DNA from: Sphingomonas sp. BAUL-RG-20F-R05-02
GTDB taxonomy: Bacteria > Pseudomonadota > Alphaproteobacteria > Sphingomonadales > Sphingomonadaceae
DNA: 64,000 nt
NCBI RefSeq assembly: GCF_022662305.1
Contig: NZ_JAKNQH010000001.1
Coordinates: forward strand, 434,001-498,000
Reading direction: 5' to 3'
The position numbers were made by a program, and so were the translations under genes. Of the stretch, positions 1-8,990 are shown in pieces; position 1 is the stretch's first letter; each line of letters begins with the position of its first letter. The notes under the pieces are model-generated. The model did not search any database. It was not told where the DNA came from and saw nothing but the letters and a program-made list of their open reading frames with translations.

Positions 1-453
1 TCGATCGTGACCGCGCGGCCGGACGTGTACAACCACAACCTGGAAACGGTGCCGCGCCTTTATCCGACAATCCGCCCCGGTGCGCGCTACTACGCGTCGC
101 TGCGACTGCTGGAGAGCGTGAAGCGGCACGACCCGTCGATCTTTACCAAGTCCGGGGTCATGCTCGGGCTGGGTGAGGAGCGGCTGGAGGTGCATCAGGT
201 GATGGACGACATGCGCTCCGCCGACATCGATTTTCTGACGATGGGGCAGTATCTCCAGCCGACGCCGCGCCATGCCAAGGTGATCGATTTCGTGACCCCC
301 AAGGCGTTCGACGCCTATGCGCAGATCGCACGCGCGAAGGGCTTCCTGCTGGTCGCATCCTCGCCGTTGACGCGGTCGAGCTATCACGCTGGCGATGACT
401 TTGCCCGCCTGCGTGCCGCGCGGGAGGCAAAGCTGGCGATGGTGCGGGTGTGA
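1..453 (+). CDS. lipA: Lipoyl synthase, C-terminal half (5' end outside window)
   Basis: This is the C-terminal 150 residues of a radical-SAM lipoyl synthase; the start and the CxxxCxxC cluster lie before the window. The enzyme inserts two sulfurs into protein-bound octanoyl groups to make lipoate for 2-oxoacid dehydrogenases. Visible signatures are [19 protein letters not shown] near the left edge, [18 protein letters not shown], and the C-terminal [10 protein letters not shown]. In the known family the serine of this RSSY motif is a ligand of the auxiliary iron-sulfur cluster that donates sulfur. It reads open from base 1 to the TGA at 451-453. The RatA-like gene begins 18 nt later, a neighbour order common in alphaproteobacteria. 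Confidence 0.95.
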   Translation, partial: SIVTARPDVYNHNLETVPRLYPTIRPGARYYASLRLLESVKRHDPSIFTKSGVMLGLGEERLEVHQVMDDMRSADIDFLTMGQYLQPTPRHAKVIDFVTPKAFDAYAQIARAKGFLLVASSPLTRSSYHAGDDFARLRAAREAKLAMVRV

Positions 454-471
454 TGGCCGGGGTAGCACACT

Positions 472-957
472 TTGCCTAAGCATCACGAAACGCGCCGCCT
501 GCCGTATACGCCGGAGCAGATGTTCGACCTCGTCGCCGACGTGGCGCGCTACCCGGAGTTCCTGCCGTGGGTATCCGCGATGCGGGTGCGGTCGAACACC
601 GATACGCAGATGGTTGCCGACATGATCGTCGGCTTCAAGGGCCTGCGCGAGACGTTCACCTCGAAGATCGATAAGGAACGGCCAAACCGGGTGCATGTCG
701 ATTATGTCGACGGACCGCTGAAATATCTGCGTAACGATTGGGTTTTCCGCCCGGAGGGCACTGGTTGCGCGGTCGATTTCACGGTCGATTTTGCGTTCAA
801 GAATCGCGTGTTCGAGATGTTGGCTGGGCAGGTGTTCGGTGTTGCGCTCCGCAAGATGATCGGCGCATTCGAGGAACGCGCCGCCCTGCTTTACGGGGCC
901 TCGTCCCGCTCTGTTGCAGACGGCAGCAACAATTCAAGCGCGCATAACGCCGCCTGA
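472..957 (+). CDS. RatA/Coq10-like START-domain protein (polyketide cyclase fold)
   Basis: A 161-residue protein of the Coq10/RatA START-like family. Members bind hydrophobic ligands, probably ubiquinone, and support respiration; the E. coli homologue RatA has also been described as a ribosome-associated toxin. Diagnostic sequence includes the N-terminal YTPEQMFDLVADVARYPEFL, then LRETFTSKI and a C-terminal helix FEMLAGQVFGVALRKMIGAFE. The only suitable start is TTG at 472, giving PKHHETRRLPY, the usual N-terminus of the family. The last 20 or so residues are Ser/Asn/Ala-rich and lie beyond the domain. That tail overlaps the end of the opposing pncC gene by 67 nt. Confidence 0.85.
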   Translation: MPKHHETRRLPYTPEQMFDLVADVARYPEFLPWVSAMRVRSNTDTQMVADMIVGFKGLRETFTSKIDKERPNRVHVDYVDGPLKYLRNDWVFRPEGTGCAVDFTVDFAFKNRVFEMLAGQVFGVALRKMIGAFEERAALLYGASSRSVADGSNNSSAHNAA

Positions 958-1418
958 AGGCGGATGCCGCCGCGACCGATGTCGCCGAACTGCTTACGAT
1001 CCGCGACGACGTGCTGGGGGTCTGCCCCTCGCTCGGCGCGCGCGAAGACGACAGTGCCGACCGGTTTCTTCTCGGTGCCGCCATCGGGGCCTGCGACGCC
1101 GGTGATCGCCACGGCGATATCCGCGCCGCTTGCCTCGAGCGCACCCTGCGCCATGCTCCACGCAGTCGCGATCGAAACCGCGCCGAACGTATCGAGCACA
1201 TCCGGGCTGACGTTGAGCGTGTCGACCTTCGCGTCGTTGGAATACGTGATGTAGCCGCGTTCGAACATGGCGGACGAACCCGGGATTTCGGTAATCGCGG
1301 CCGCGACGAGGCCACCGGTGCAGCTTTCCGCGACGCAAATCGTGCGGCCGGCCGCCAGGTTGGTATCGACCGCCTTCTGGGCGGCGGCGACGAGTTCGGC
1401 AGGCAGGATGGTCAGCAT
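891..1418 (-). CDS. pncC: CinA C-terminal-domain protein, nicotinamide-nucleotide amidase
   Basis: A 175-residue stand-alone CinA C-terminal domain (PncC/YgaD type). It hydrolyses nicotinamide mononucleotide to nicotinate mononucleotide in NAD salvage. Family signatures are CVAESCTGGLVAAAITEIPG near residues 28-47, GYITYSNDAK, and AITGVAGPDGGTEKKPVGTV near residues 100-120. The MoaB-like N-terminal half found in full CinA is absent. I chose ATG at 1418, 2 nt after the stop of the upstream secreted-protein gene (CAGTGACGATG); GTG at 1424 is an alternative. It is the last gene of the ispDF run, and its 3' end overlaps the convergent RatA-like gene by 67 nt. Confidence 0.9.
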   Translation of the reverse strand: MLTILPAELVAAAQKAVDTNLAAGRTICVAESCTGGLVAAAITEIPGSSAMFERGYITYSNDAKVDTLNVSPDVLDTFGAVSIATAWSMAQGALEASGADIAVAITGVAGPDGGTEKKPVGTVVFARAERGADPQHVVADRKQFGDIGRGGIRLQAALCALELLLPSATERDEAP

Positions 1419-1420
1419 CG

Positions 1421-1963
1421 TCACTGGGCTCCGAACGGACAAATTGGGATGGCGGCTGGCTTGACGCCGTTCTTGCGGTCGGTTGCCGCGATCTGCATCG
1501 CCGCAACGATCGCACCGACCGCGTTCTTGGGCGGCAACGGCGCGATCATGGTGAGAAACCGGTTGGCCGGGCCGCAATCGGCCGGCGTCACCTGCTGCGC
1601 AACGATCGGCCCGGCAAGCGAGATCAGCATCAGCCGGGCGAGATCGTTATCGAGCATCGGCGTTGCTTCGGGCGGCAGGATTTTGGCCAACGCCCGTCTG
1701 GTATTCGGCCAATTCGCATCGGCAAGCGCGCGGTAATTGTCGCCAAACGCCCGCCCGGGCGAGCGCAACAGCGCGGTAGGGGGCAGCTGCGTCGCACAAG
1801 TGCGGCCCACCTCCTCCAGCGCATCGGGGATGACGGTGATGAGCAGCGATTCCGCCTCGGGCGCAGTCACGCAAGCGCGTGCACGAAGCGGCTGGGCCAC
1901 AGCGTTTGAGGCAAGTGCGCACGCGGCAGCGGCGACCGCGAGAAGACGCCGGGTTCTCATCAT
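1421..1963 (-). CDS. Small secreted protein of unknown function
   Basis: I do not recognise a family for this 180-residue protein. The N-terminus MMRTRRLLAVAAAACALA is a clear signal peptide, with a likely cleavage after NAVAQ, so the mature product is probably periplasmic. The mature part has three widely spaced cysteines (ACVTAP, RTCATQ and ADCGPAN, plus one near the C-terminus in PICPFG), which could form disulfides. The start ATG at 1963 overlaps the ispDF stop (ATGA), so the two genes are translationally coupled; pncC follows 2 nt after the stop. Operon position gives no clear functional clue. Confidence 0.75.
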   Translation of the reverse strand: MMRTRRLLAVAAAACALASNAVAQPLRARACVTAPEAESLLITVIPDALEEVGRTCATQLPPTALLRSPGRAFGDNYRALADANWPNTRRALAKILPPEATPMLDNDLARLMLISLAGPIVAQQVTPADCGPANRFLTMIAPLPPKNAVGAIVAAMQIAATDRKNGVKPAAIPICPFGAQ

Positions 1964-3108
1964 GCCGCGATCCTGATCGTCGCCACCGCCTGCGCTGCGA
2001 TGCCCTCGCCACGACCGGTGAAGCCGAGCCGTTCGGTCGTGGTCGCCTTGACGCTGATCTGACCGGGAGCCACCTGCAGCAGATCGGCGATACGGGCGCG
2101 CATACCCTCGCGGTGGGGGCCGATCTTGGGGGCCTCGCAGATGATGGTAAGGTCGATGAAGTCGATGATCCCACCGCGGCGCGCGATCAGCGTGGCGGCA
2201 TGCTGGAGGAACTGCGCCGAGTTCGCGCCACGCCACTGCGGATCGCTCGGCGGGAAGTGCATGCCGATATCGCCATCCGCGATCGTACCCAGCAACGCGT
2301 CGGTGACCGCGTGGAGCGCGACGTCGGCATCGCTATGGCCCGAAAGCCCCTTGTCGTGCGGGATCAACAACCCGCCCAGCCACAGCTCCTCGCCCTCGAC
2401 GAGGCGATGAACGTCATAGCCGGTGGCGGTACGCACGCGCAGGGTGGCGGCATGGCGCGCTTCGGCGGCGGCGAAATCGGACGGGTGGGTGATCTTCTCG
2501 AGCATCGGGTCGCCTTGGACGATGGAGACATTATAGCCGGATCGCGGGACCATCTGCGCGTCGTCGGTCGCTTCCGCATGCTCGGGCCAGTCGCGGTGTG
2601 CGGCCAGCACCTCGGCGAAGCGGAACGCTTGCGGCGTCTGCACCCGGTAAAGGTGGTCGCGCGAGACCGTCTCGCCGAGCGTGCCGTCGTGGCGCACCAG
2701 CGTGTCGGCGACGGCAAGCGCGGGAATCGCAGCGACATCCGAGTCGAGCGCGGCGAGCAGCCGGTCGATCACGTCCGCCGAGAGGAACGGACGGGCGGCA
2801 TCATGGATCAGCACGCGATCTGGCGCTTCGGCGGCGAGCGCCTGCAAGCCGTTGCAAACCGAGTCGCGGCGGGTCATGCCCCCAATGACGAACGGCACGT
2901 CACCGAGAGTCTCGGCGAGCAAAGCCTCCTGACCGGCACCGATCACCACCAGCACACCCGCGATGGCGGGATGCGCGGCAAACGCGGCGTGGCTGTGCGC
3001 GAGCAGCGGTTTGCCGGCGAGCGGGGCGAACTGTTTGGGAAGCGCGCTGCCGCTGCGCAGGCCCTGCCCGGCGGCTACGATGATCGCGTATGTTTTGGGT
3101 GACGACAT
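1960..3108 (-). CDS. ispDF: Bifunctional 2-C-methyl-D-erythritol 4-phosphate cytidylyltransferase / 2,4-cyclodiphosphate synthase
   Basis: A 382-residue fusion of two MEP-pathway enzymes. IspD (about residues 1-225) makes CDP-methylerythritol and carries AAGQGLRSGSALPKQF and the HDAARPF motif. IspF (about 228-382) forms the cyclodiphosphate and carries GYDVHRL, SGHSDADVALHAVTDALLG, and EAPKIGPHR; its Asp and His residues bind zinc. The IspDF fusion is characteristic of alphaproteobacteria. I start at ATG 3108 (MSSPKTYAIIVAAG), which places the nucleotide-binding loop at the normal distance from the N-terminus; the longer open frame upstream has no family similarity and runs into the divergent dusB promoter. 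dxr, another pathway gene, lies at 36627-37784. Confidence 0.97.
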   Translation of the reverse strand: MSSPKTYAIIVAAGQGLRSGSALPKQFAPLAGKPLLAHSHAAFAAHPAIAGVLVVIGAGQEALLAETLGDVPFVIGGMTRRDSVCNGLQALAAEAPDRVLIHDAARPFLSADVIDRLLAALDSDVAAIPALAVADTLVRHDGTLGETVSRDHLYRVQTPQAFRFAEVLAAHRDWPEHAEATDDAQMVPRSGYNVSIVQGDPMLEKITHPSDFAAAEARHAATLRVRTATGYDVHRLVEGEELWLGGLLIPHDKGLSGHSDADVALHAVTDALLGTIADGDIGMHFPPSDPQWRGANSAQFLQHAATLIARRGGIIDFIDLTIICEAPKIGPHREGMRARIADLLQVAPGQISVKATTTERLGFTGRGEGIAAQAVATIRIAA

Positions 3109-3147
3109 GATGCCAGCGCCTAGCCCAAGCCGCCGCGACTGCCAACC

Positions 3148-3176
3148 TTGCCGCATCGGCGCCCTTCGCATATAGA
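3148..3176 (+). promoter_or_regulatory. Predicted sigma-70-type promoter of dusB-ntrBC
   Basis: TTGCCG at 3148-3153 and TATAGA at 3171-3176 are separated by exactly 17 nt, in the 94-nt divergent gap between ispDF and dusB. Transcription would begin near 3183, about 20 nt before the GTG start of dusB. Seen by eye, with no experimental support. Confidence 0.5.
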
Positions 3177-3202
3177 CTGCCTGTTTTTCAGGCAGACCCA
3201 CA

Positions 3203-4207
3203 GTGATCGCGCGTACCCTCGCACCCATCCAGATCGGCCCCGTCACGATTTCGCAGCCGGTGATCCTGGCGCCGATGACGGGCGTGACCGACATGCCGTT
3301 CCGCACGATCGTGCGGCGCTACGGCTCCGGGCTCAACGTCACCGAGATGGTGGCGAGCCAAGCGGCGATCCGCGAAACGCGCCAGTCGTTGCAGAAGGCG
3401 GCATGGCATCCGATCGAAGACCCGGTGTCGATGCAGCTTGTCGGCTGTACGCCCCATGAGATGGGCGAGGCCGCCAAGCTATCGGAGGACCGTGGCGCCG
3501 CGATCATCGACATCAACATGGGCTGCCCGGTGCGCAAGGTGACCAGCGGCGATGCCGGATCGGCGCTGATGCGCGATCTCGTCAGCGCTGCCGCGATCGT
3601 CAGAGGCGTGGTCGATGCGGTGAAGGTGCCGGTCACGTTGAAGATGCGGATGGGTTGGGATCATTCCAGTCTCAACGCGCCGGAACTCGCCCATATCGCC
3701 GAGGATCTCGGGGTGAAACTGATCACCGTGCACGGCCGCACCCGCAACCAGATGTACAAGGGCAGCGCCGACTGGGCGTTCATCCGCAAGGTCAAGGACG
3801 CGGTGCGCGTGCCGGTCATCGCCAATGGCGACATCTGTTCGATCGAGGATGCCGAGGCGGCGCTCGATCAGTCCGGAGCGGATGGCATCATGATCGGGCG
3901 TGGAGCGTACGGGCGGCCGTGGCTGCTCGGTCAGGTGATGGAGTGGTTCCGCTCCGGCCGCCGGGTTGCCGATCCTACGCTGGACGAGCAATATAGCCTG
4001 ATTGCAGCGCATTATGAGTCGATGCTGGAGCATTATGGCAACGAGACCGGCGTCAACATGATGCGCAAGCACATCGGCTGGTACACGCGTGGGCTGCATG
4101 GATCGGCCGAGTTCCGCAACAAGACCAACCAGATCGCCGATCCCAATCAGGTCAAGGCGATGCTGGCCGAATTCTATGCGCCGTATCGGAGCCGCGCGGC
4201 GGCATGA
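3203..4207 (+). CDS. dusB: tRNA-dihydrouridine synthase (DusB family)
   Basis: A 334-residue FMN enzyme that reduces uridine to dihydrouridine in tRNA D-loops using NADPH. Signatures include [13 protein letters not shown] near residue 24, [11 protein letters not shown] with the catalytic cysteine near residue 105, [15 protein letters not shown], and the FMN-phosphate segment [15 protein letters not shown]. It is a full-length family member. The start is GTG at 3203, just after the predicted promoter. As in E. coli dusB-fis and many alphaproteobacteria, it leads a nitrogen-regulation operon: ntrB starts 5 nt after its stop. Confidence 0.95.
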   Translation: MIARTLAPIQIGPVTISQPVILAPMTGVTDMPFRTIVRRYGSGLNVTEMVASQAAIRETRQSLQKAAWHPIEDPVSMQLVGCTPHEMGEAAKLSEDRGAAIIDINMGCPVRKVTSGDAGSALMRDLVSAAAIVRGVVDAVKVPVTLKMRMGWDHSSLNAPELAHIAEDLGVKLITVHGRTRNQMYKGSADWAFIRKVKDAVRVPVIANGDICSIEDAEAALDQSGADGIMIGRGAYGRPWLLGQVMEWFRSGRRVADPTLDEQYSLIAAHYESMLEHYGNETGVNMMRKHIGWYTRGLHGSAEFRNKTNQIADPNQVKAMLAEFYAPYRSRAAA

Positions 4208-4211
4208 CGTC

Positions 4212-5273
4212 ATGATGATGGAGGCGGGGCCGAGCTTCGCCGAGTTGTTCGCAACGCTTCCCGTTGCGGTGATCGTGGTCGATCCTGAGTTTCGGATCAC
4301 CTACGCCAACGCTGAATGCGAGACGTTGCTGAACCTGTCCGAACGGCTCATGCGCGGTCAGACGCTGGGTAGTGTGCTTGATGCGCCACGCGCACCCGAT
4401 AACCGCGATGATCGGTTGTTCGCCGCCTTTGATACCGAAATCGACTTGCGGCGCGGCGGCCGAATCCGTCTCGATTACATCGAAGCTGCGGTAACAGACT
4501 GGCCGGGCTGGCGAACCATCACTTTGCATCACGTCGCCGGGTCGCGACGGTTGGGGCATTCGTCGGATCGCGCGTCTGCCGCCCGCGCCGCAATCGGCGC
4601 CGCGGCGATGCTCGCGCACGAGATCAAGAATCCCTTGTCGGGCATACGGGGCGCCGCGCAATTGCTGGCGGGGCCAAGAACCGACAATCAGTTGACGACG
4701 CTTATCACCACCGAGGTCGATCGCATCGCCGCGCTAATCGATCGGATGCAGGACTTTACCGACACGCGACCGCTTAACATTGAGCCGTCCAACATCTACC
4801 CACTGCTCGACCATGCCCGACGCGTGGCGCTCGCGGGGTTCGGTCGCGATGTCACGATCGAGGAACGGTTCGATCCGTCGCTGCCGCCGGTGCTGGTCGA
4901 TCCCGACGCACTGCTGCAAGTTGTGCTGAACCTCCTCAAGAACGGCTGCGAGGCGCTGACCGCAGTCACAAATCCCCGCATTCTGCTGTCCACCGCCTAT
5001 CGACATGGAATGGCAGTCAGTCCGTCACCGGGCCGCCCACGCCGGCCGCTACCGATCGAGGTATGCGTGATCGACAATGGCCCGGGCGCGCCGGAGGAAA
5101 TTGCCGATCACCTTTTCGACCCGTTCATCTCCGGAAAGCCGGAGGGGCAGGGGCTTGGCCTGTCTCTGGTTGACAAGCTGGTGCGCGACATGGGCGGCAT
5201 CGTCCAATATGCACGCGAGGGGTCGCCGCTCTCCACCGTTTTTCGTATCCTGCTTCCCAGAGGTTCCGCGTGA
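4212..5273 (+). CDS. ntrB: Nitrogen regulation sensor histidine kinase NtrB (GlnL)
   Basis: A soluble 353-residue kinase that autophosphorylates under nitrogen limitation and passes phosphate to NtrC; PII protein controls it. It has an N-terminal PAS domain (about 10-110; LPVAVIVVDPEFRITYANAE), the HisKA helix with the H-box LAHEIKNPLSGIRGAAQLL near residue 140, then HATPase motifs: N-box VVLNLLKNGCEAL, G1-box DNGPGAP, and G2-box GQGLGLSLV. No membrane segment is visible. Of three consecutive ATG codons I report the first, at 4212. The stop overlaps the GTG of ntrC by 4 nt, implying coupled translation. Confidence 0.95.
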   Translation: MMMEAGPSFAELFATLPVAVIVVDPEFRITYANAECETLLNLSERLMRGQTLGSVLDAPRAPDNRDDRLFAAFDTEIDLRRGGRIRLDYIEAAVTDWPGWRTITLHHVAGSRRLGHSSDRASAARAAIGAAAMLAHEIKNPLSGIRGAAQLLAGPRTDNQLTTLITTEVDRIAALIDRMQDFTDTRPLNIEPSNIYPLLDHARRVALAGFGRDVTIEERFDPSLPPVLVDPDALLQVVLNLLKNGCEALTAVTNPRILLSTAYRHGMAVSPSPGRPRRPLPIEVCVIDNGPGAPEEIADHLFDPFISGKPEGQGLGLSLVDKLVRDMGGIVQYAREGSPLSTVFRILLPRGSA

Positions 5274-6688
5274 CCAGAGCCGGCAACATCCTCGTCGTCG
5301 ATGATGACAACGCGATCCGCACGGTTGTCGTCCATGCACTCCAACGCGACGGCCACCGCCTGACCACCGCCGCCACGCTCGCGGAGATGGAGATGCGGAT
5401 GGCGTCCGGCATGCCCGACGTCCTTATCACGGACGTGGTGCTACCCGACGGCAACGGCCTCGATATGGTAGAGCGCTTGCTGGTCGAACATCCCGGCCTG
5501 CCGGTGATCGTGCTGTCCGCGCAGAACACATTGACGACGGCCGTGCGCTCCACCGAGGTTGGTGCGTTCGACTATCTGCCCAAACCGTTCGATATTGATA
5601 CGCTCGCGGCTGCCGTTCAAAGCGCGCTCGCGCGGGGTTCCGGCGGCGTGATCGAGCCGATCGGTGAGGAAGATCGCGCGTTGCCGCTGATCGGCCGTTC
5701 CCCGGCGATGCAGGATGTCTATCGTGTCATCGCCCGCGTGGTCTCCAACGATCTTACCGTCCTGGTGTCAGGAGAGTCCGGCACTGGCAAGGAACTCGTC
5801 GCCCGTGCGATCCATGATCTCGGGCCCCGCCGCCGATCGCCGTTCATCGCGATCAACATGGCCGCGATCCCGCGCGAACTGATCGAGGCGGAACTGTTCG
5901 GACATGAACGCGGTGCGTTTACTGGTGCACAGGCGCGTTCGGCCGGAAGGTTCGAGCAGGCGGCGGGCGGGACGTTGTTCCTGGATGAGATCGGTGACAT
6001 GCCGATGGAGGCGCAGACCCGCTTGTTGCGCGTGCTGCAGTCCGGCGAGTTCACCACGGTCGGCGGCGCGCGCACGATCCGCGCCGACGTTCGGATCGTG
6101 GCGGCGACCAATCGTGATCTGTCGCAACTCGTGGCGAACGGGCAGTTCCGCGAAGATCTATTCTACCGGCTCAACGTCGTTCCGGTGACTTTGCCCGCGT
6201 TGCGTGCCCGGCGGCAGGACATTGCCTTGCTGGCCCGCCACTTCCTCGATCGCGCTGCCGAAAGCGGTTTGCCGCGTAAGCAACTCGACCCGCACGCAGT
6301 AGCCGTGCTGGAGAGTCACGATTGGCCCGGCAACGTTCGGGAACTCGAGAACATGATGCGCCGCATGGCAGTGCTGAGCCGTGATGACATGATCGGCTCG
6401 GGAGAGGTGCGCGTACTGCTCGGCGGCGCCTATTCGGCGATCACGCCCGAAGAGGTTGATCCCGGTATCGCCGCCGCGATCCGCGCACGACTCGAACGTC
6501 TCGCCGTCGAGGAGCCTGCCGCACTCGATGACGGTTCGCTGTACGACCGCATCATCGGTGAAGTGGAACGACCTCTGATTGAGGCGCTGCTGGAACGGCA
6601 TGGCAACAACCAGTTGCGGGCGGCACGCGCGTTGGGGATCAATCGCAATACTCTGCGCAAGCGGCTTGATACACTTGGCATCGGCTAG
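5270..6688 (+). CDS. ntrC: Nitrogen regulation response regulator NtrC (sigma-54 activator)
   Basis: A 472-residue activator of sigma-54 promoters for nitrogen-assimilation genes. The receiver domain (1-120) has LVVDDD, the phospho-acceptor Asp in LITDVVLPDG, and the conserved Lys in YLPKPFD. The AAA+ domain (about 140-370) has Walker A GESGTGKE, the sigma-54-contacting GAFTGA loop (FGHERGAFTGAQ), Walker B GGTLFLDEIGDM, and FYRLNVVPV. A C-terminal Fis-type helix-turn-helix (NNQLRAARALGINRNTLRKR) ends at residue 472. The start is GTG at 5270 within the ntrB stop. All motifs needed for activation are present, in contrast to NtrX in this window. Confidence 0.97.
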   Translation: MTRAGNILVVDDDNAIRTVVVHALQRDGHRLTTAATLAEMEMRMASGMPDVLITDVVLPDGNGLDMVERLLVEHPGLPVIVLSAQNTLTTAVRSTEVGAFDYLPKPFDIDTLAAAVQSALARGSGGVIEPIGEEDRALPLIGRSPAMQDVYRVIARVVSNDLTVLVSGESGTGKELVARAIHDLGPRRRSPFIAINMAAIPRELIEAELFGHERGAFTGAQARSAGRFEQAAGGTLFLDEIGDMPMEAQTRLLRVLQSGEFTTVGGARTIRADVRIVAATNRDLSQLVANGQFREDLFYRLNVVPVTLPALRARRQDIALLARHFLDRAAESGLPRKQLDPHAVAVLESHDWPGNVRELENMMRRMAVLSRDDMIGSGEVRVLLGGAYSAITPEEVDPGIAAAIRARLERLAVEEPAALDDGSLYDRIIGEVERPLIEALLERHGNNQLRAARALGINRNTLRKRLDTLGIG

Positions 6689-6706
6689 TGCAGCGACGGC
6701 GAGCCG

Positions 6707-6721
6707 AGCCGGTGACCGGCT
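6707..6721. repeat. 15-bp palindrome AGCCGGTGACCGGCT between ntrC and ntrY
   Basis: The arms AGCCGGT and ACCGGCT are perfect complements about one central base. The element sits 18 nt after the ntrC stop. The loop is too tight for an efficient intrinsic terminator, although T-rich sequence follows about 20 nt later. It could be a protein-binding site for ntrYX control. Function unknown. Confidence 0.3.
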
Positions 6722-6776
6722 GACATGAACGTTTAGTGTGTTTTCTTTGCAACGGTAACGTTGTACCTTTAACACG

Positions 6777-8987
6777 ATGGTGACGCGCGTCGAACCAAGT
6801 TCAAGCCGGCATAGGCTTCGTGTTCCAGGGCCGACTGCCGCGGTTGAGGTTGCCGCGCTGGGCACGACGGTGGCCATCGCGCTGGCGACATATTTGGTCG
6901 TCCGCTCACATGCGGTTGCCGAACGCATGGTGCCGCCGGCGCTCAGCGCATTTTTATTGCTCGCGAATCTGCTGCCGCTTGTCGCGGTCATTATCCTGTT
7001 CGGACGGCGGATCGCCCGCCATCGCGCGCAACGGTCTGCCGTCGCCGGCGGGGGACAGCTTCACGTCCGGTTGGTCGCGATCTTTTCGCTGCTCGCCAGC
7101 ATTCCCATCGTTCTGACGGTGATTGCGGCATCCTTCATGTTCCAATCAGGCATAGAATTCTGGGTGTCGGACCGCGCGCGCAGTTCGTTCGAAGCATCCA
7201 TGAACATGGTCCGAGATTCGCAGCGTCAGATCATCACGCGCTGGTCGGATGAAGGTCGTGCGATGGCGGCCGACATCGCTGGTCAATCGGCACAGATCCC
7301 GATCGATTCCCGTAGTTTCCCGACCTTCCTTCTGACCCAGGCATATACGCGCAGCCTCAGTCAGGCAGCGGTATTTCGCGCGATGCCTAATGGGTCCATC
7401 GAGCCGATCTCCGTGGTTGCGATACCCGATCTGTCTGTGCTCAGCCGGCGTGCCGACCGCGCGATCCTTGAGATCGTAAAGCGGCAGCACCGCGCCTATG
7501 CTGATCTCGCCAAGGACATGGTGTGGGTCATCACACCGCTGCCGGGGTCAGATGACCTGTATCTTTACGTCGGCACGGTAGCCAATGCCGAATTTCTCAA
7601 CCGGCAGCACGTCGCTGCCGAGGATGTGTTGAAGGACTATCGTGACATTCAGTCACGGGCGCGCAAGCTGCAGCTCCTGTTCAACGCAGCCCTGTTCGCT
7701 GTCGCCTTGCTGATCGTGGGCGTCGCGGTGTGGATCGCGCTGGCCGTGGCCGATCGACTGGTGCGCCCGATCGACGAACTGGTCGGCGCCGCCCGCCTGA
7801 TCGCGGATGGCGACCTTACCGCGCGCGTTCCGGAACGCGAGGAGCGCGATGAAGTCGGCACGCTTTCCAACGCGTTCAACCAGATGACCAGCCGTCTGCA
7901 GGAGCAAACCAGCGCGCTTGAAAGCCGCCGCGCGCTGATCGAGGCGGTGCTGTCTGGTGTCACCGCCGGGGTTATTTCGATCGGGCGTGACGGGATGATC
8001 CGATTGATCAACCGATCGGCTGCAACTTTGCTGAAGACCGGTGACGGTAACCCGGTCGGTCGGCAGCTTTCGTTGATAGCGCCAGAACTGGGTGCGCTGA
8101 TCGCCAGCGAGGACCGTGAAGCGATCGTCGAGGTCGACGCCGGCGGTGAGGCCAAGACCCTGGCAGTGAAGATCACCCGCGCCGCCGAAGGCCCGATCCT
8201 GACGTTTGATGATATCACCGGGCAATTGCTGGACCAGCGGCGGGCTGCATGGTCGGATGTCGCCCGGCGGATCGCACACGAGATCAAGAACCCGCTGACC
8301 CCGATTCAGCTCGCCGCCGAGCGGCTCCAGCGCCGCTATGGTAAGCAGATCGTCGCCGACGACGGTACATTCGCGCGGCTGACCGATACGATCGTTCGCC
8401 AGGTCGGTGATCTGCGGCGGATGGTCGATGAGTTTTCGTCGTTCGCGCGCATGCCGAAGCCGATGTTCCGCCGCGAGTCCCTGCTCGACCTCGCGCGACA
8501 GACCTTGTTCCTGCACGAAGTCGCACATCCGCAGATCCGCTTCGTGCTTCAGTATGACGAACCCGGTCCGGCGTTGATATGTGACCGGCGCCAGATCAGC
8601 CAGGCGCTGACCAATATCGTCAAGAACGCGGTCGAAGCGATCGAAGCGAAGGGAGAATCCACTGAGGGTGCAGTCTCGATGACGCTTTCGAACGATAGCG
8701 TGTCGGCCACGATCGTCGTGCGCGACACTGGCGTCGGTCTGCCGGCGAACCGCGACCGCATCGTCGAACCCTATGTCACGACGCGCGCGCGCGGCACCGG
8801 CCTTGGGCTCGCGATTGTTACCAAGATCGTCGAGGAGCATTTCGGCACGATCACCTTCACCGACAATCCCGGTGGCGGCACGTGCGTAGCCATTCGCTTC
8901 GACACCAGTGCGCTCGCCGCTCTCGATCAGGGGAACGCGCCCGTGACCGACCAGCATGCGCCCGAACTTTCTCAGAACCGGACATAG
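6777..8987 (+). CDS. ntrY: Membrane sensor histidine kinase NtrY
   Basis: A 736-residue transmembrane kinase paired with NtrX; in alphaproteobacteria NtrYX responds to nitrogen and redox state and affects the envelope. Hydrophobic segments lie near residues 25-45, 58-78, 97-117 and 300-325, the last two flanking a periplasmic sensor region. A HAMP domain follows (RLVRPIDELVGAARLIADGD), then a PAS domain (about 375-480), the H-box ARRIAHEIKNPLTPIQLAAE near residue 500, and HATPase motifs NIVKNAVEAIE, DTGVGLP and GTGLGLAI. The ATG at 6777 has no clear Shine-Dalgarno sequence and abuts a promoter-like hexamer. ntrX starts 3 nt after the stop. Confidence 0.95.
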   Translation: MVTRVEPSSSRHRLRVPGPTAAVEVAALGTTVAIALATYLVVRSHAVAERMVPPALSAFLLLANLLPLVAVIILFGRRIARHRAQRSAVAGGGQLHVRLVAIFSLLASIPIVLTVIAASFMFQSGIEFWVSDRARSSFEASMNMVRDSQRQIITRWSDEGRAMAADIAGQSAQIPIDSRSFPTFLLTQAYTRSLSQAAVFRAMPNGSIEPISVVAIPDLSVLSRRADRAILEIVKRQHRAYADLAKDMVWVITPLPGSDDLYLYVGTVANAEFLNRQHVAAEDVLKDYRDIQSRARKLQLLFNAALFAVALLIVGVAVWIALAVADRLVRPIDELVGAARLIADGDLTARVPEREERDEVGTLSNAFNQMTSRLQEQTSALESRRALIEAVLSGVTAGVISIGRDGMIRLINRSAATLLKTGDGNPVGRQLSLIAPELGALIASEDREAIVEVDAGGEAKTLAVKITRAAEGPILTFDDITGQLLDQRRAAWSDVARRIAHEIKNPLTPIQLAAERLQRRYGKQIVADDGTFARLTDTIVRQVGDLRRMVDEFSSFARMPKPMFRRESLLDLARQTLFLHEVAHPQIRFVLQYDEPGPALICDRRQISQALTNIVKNAVEAIEAKGESTEGAVSMTLSNDSVSATIVVRDTGVGLPANRDRIVEPYVTTRARGTGLGLAIVTKIVEEHFGTITFTDNPGGGTCVAIRFDTSALAALDQGNAPVTDQHAPELSQNRT

Positions 8988-8990
8988 AAC

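Noticed and set aside
1879-3102. 407-codon open frame opposite ispDF
   Set aside because: ispDF has all catalytic motifs on the other strand; this frame is low-similarity and His/Arg-rich.
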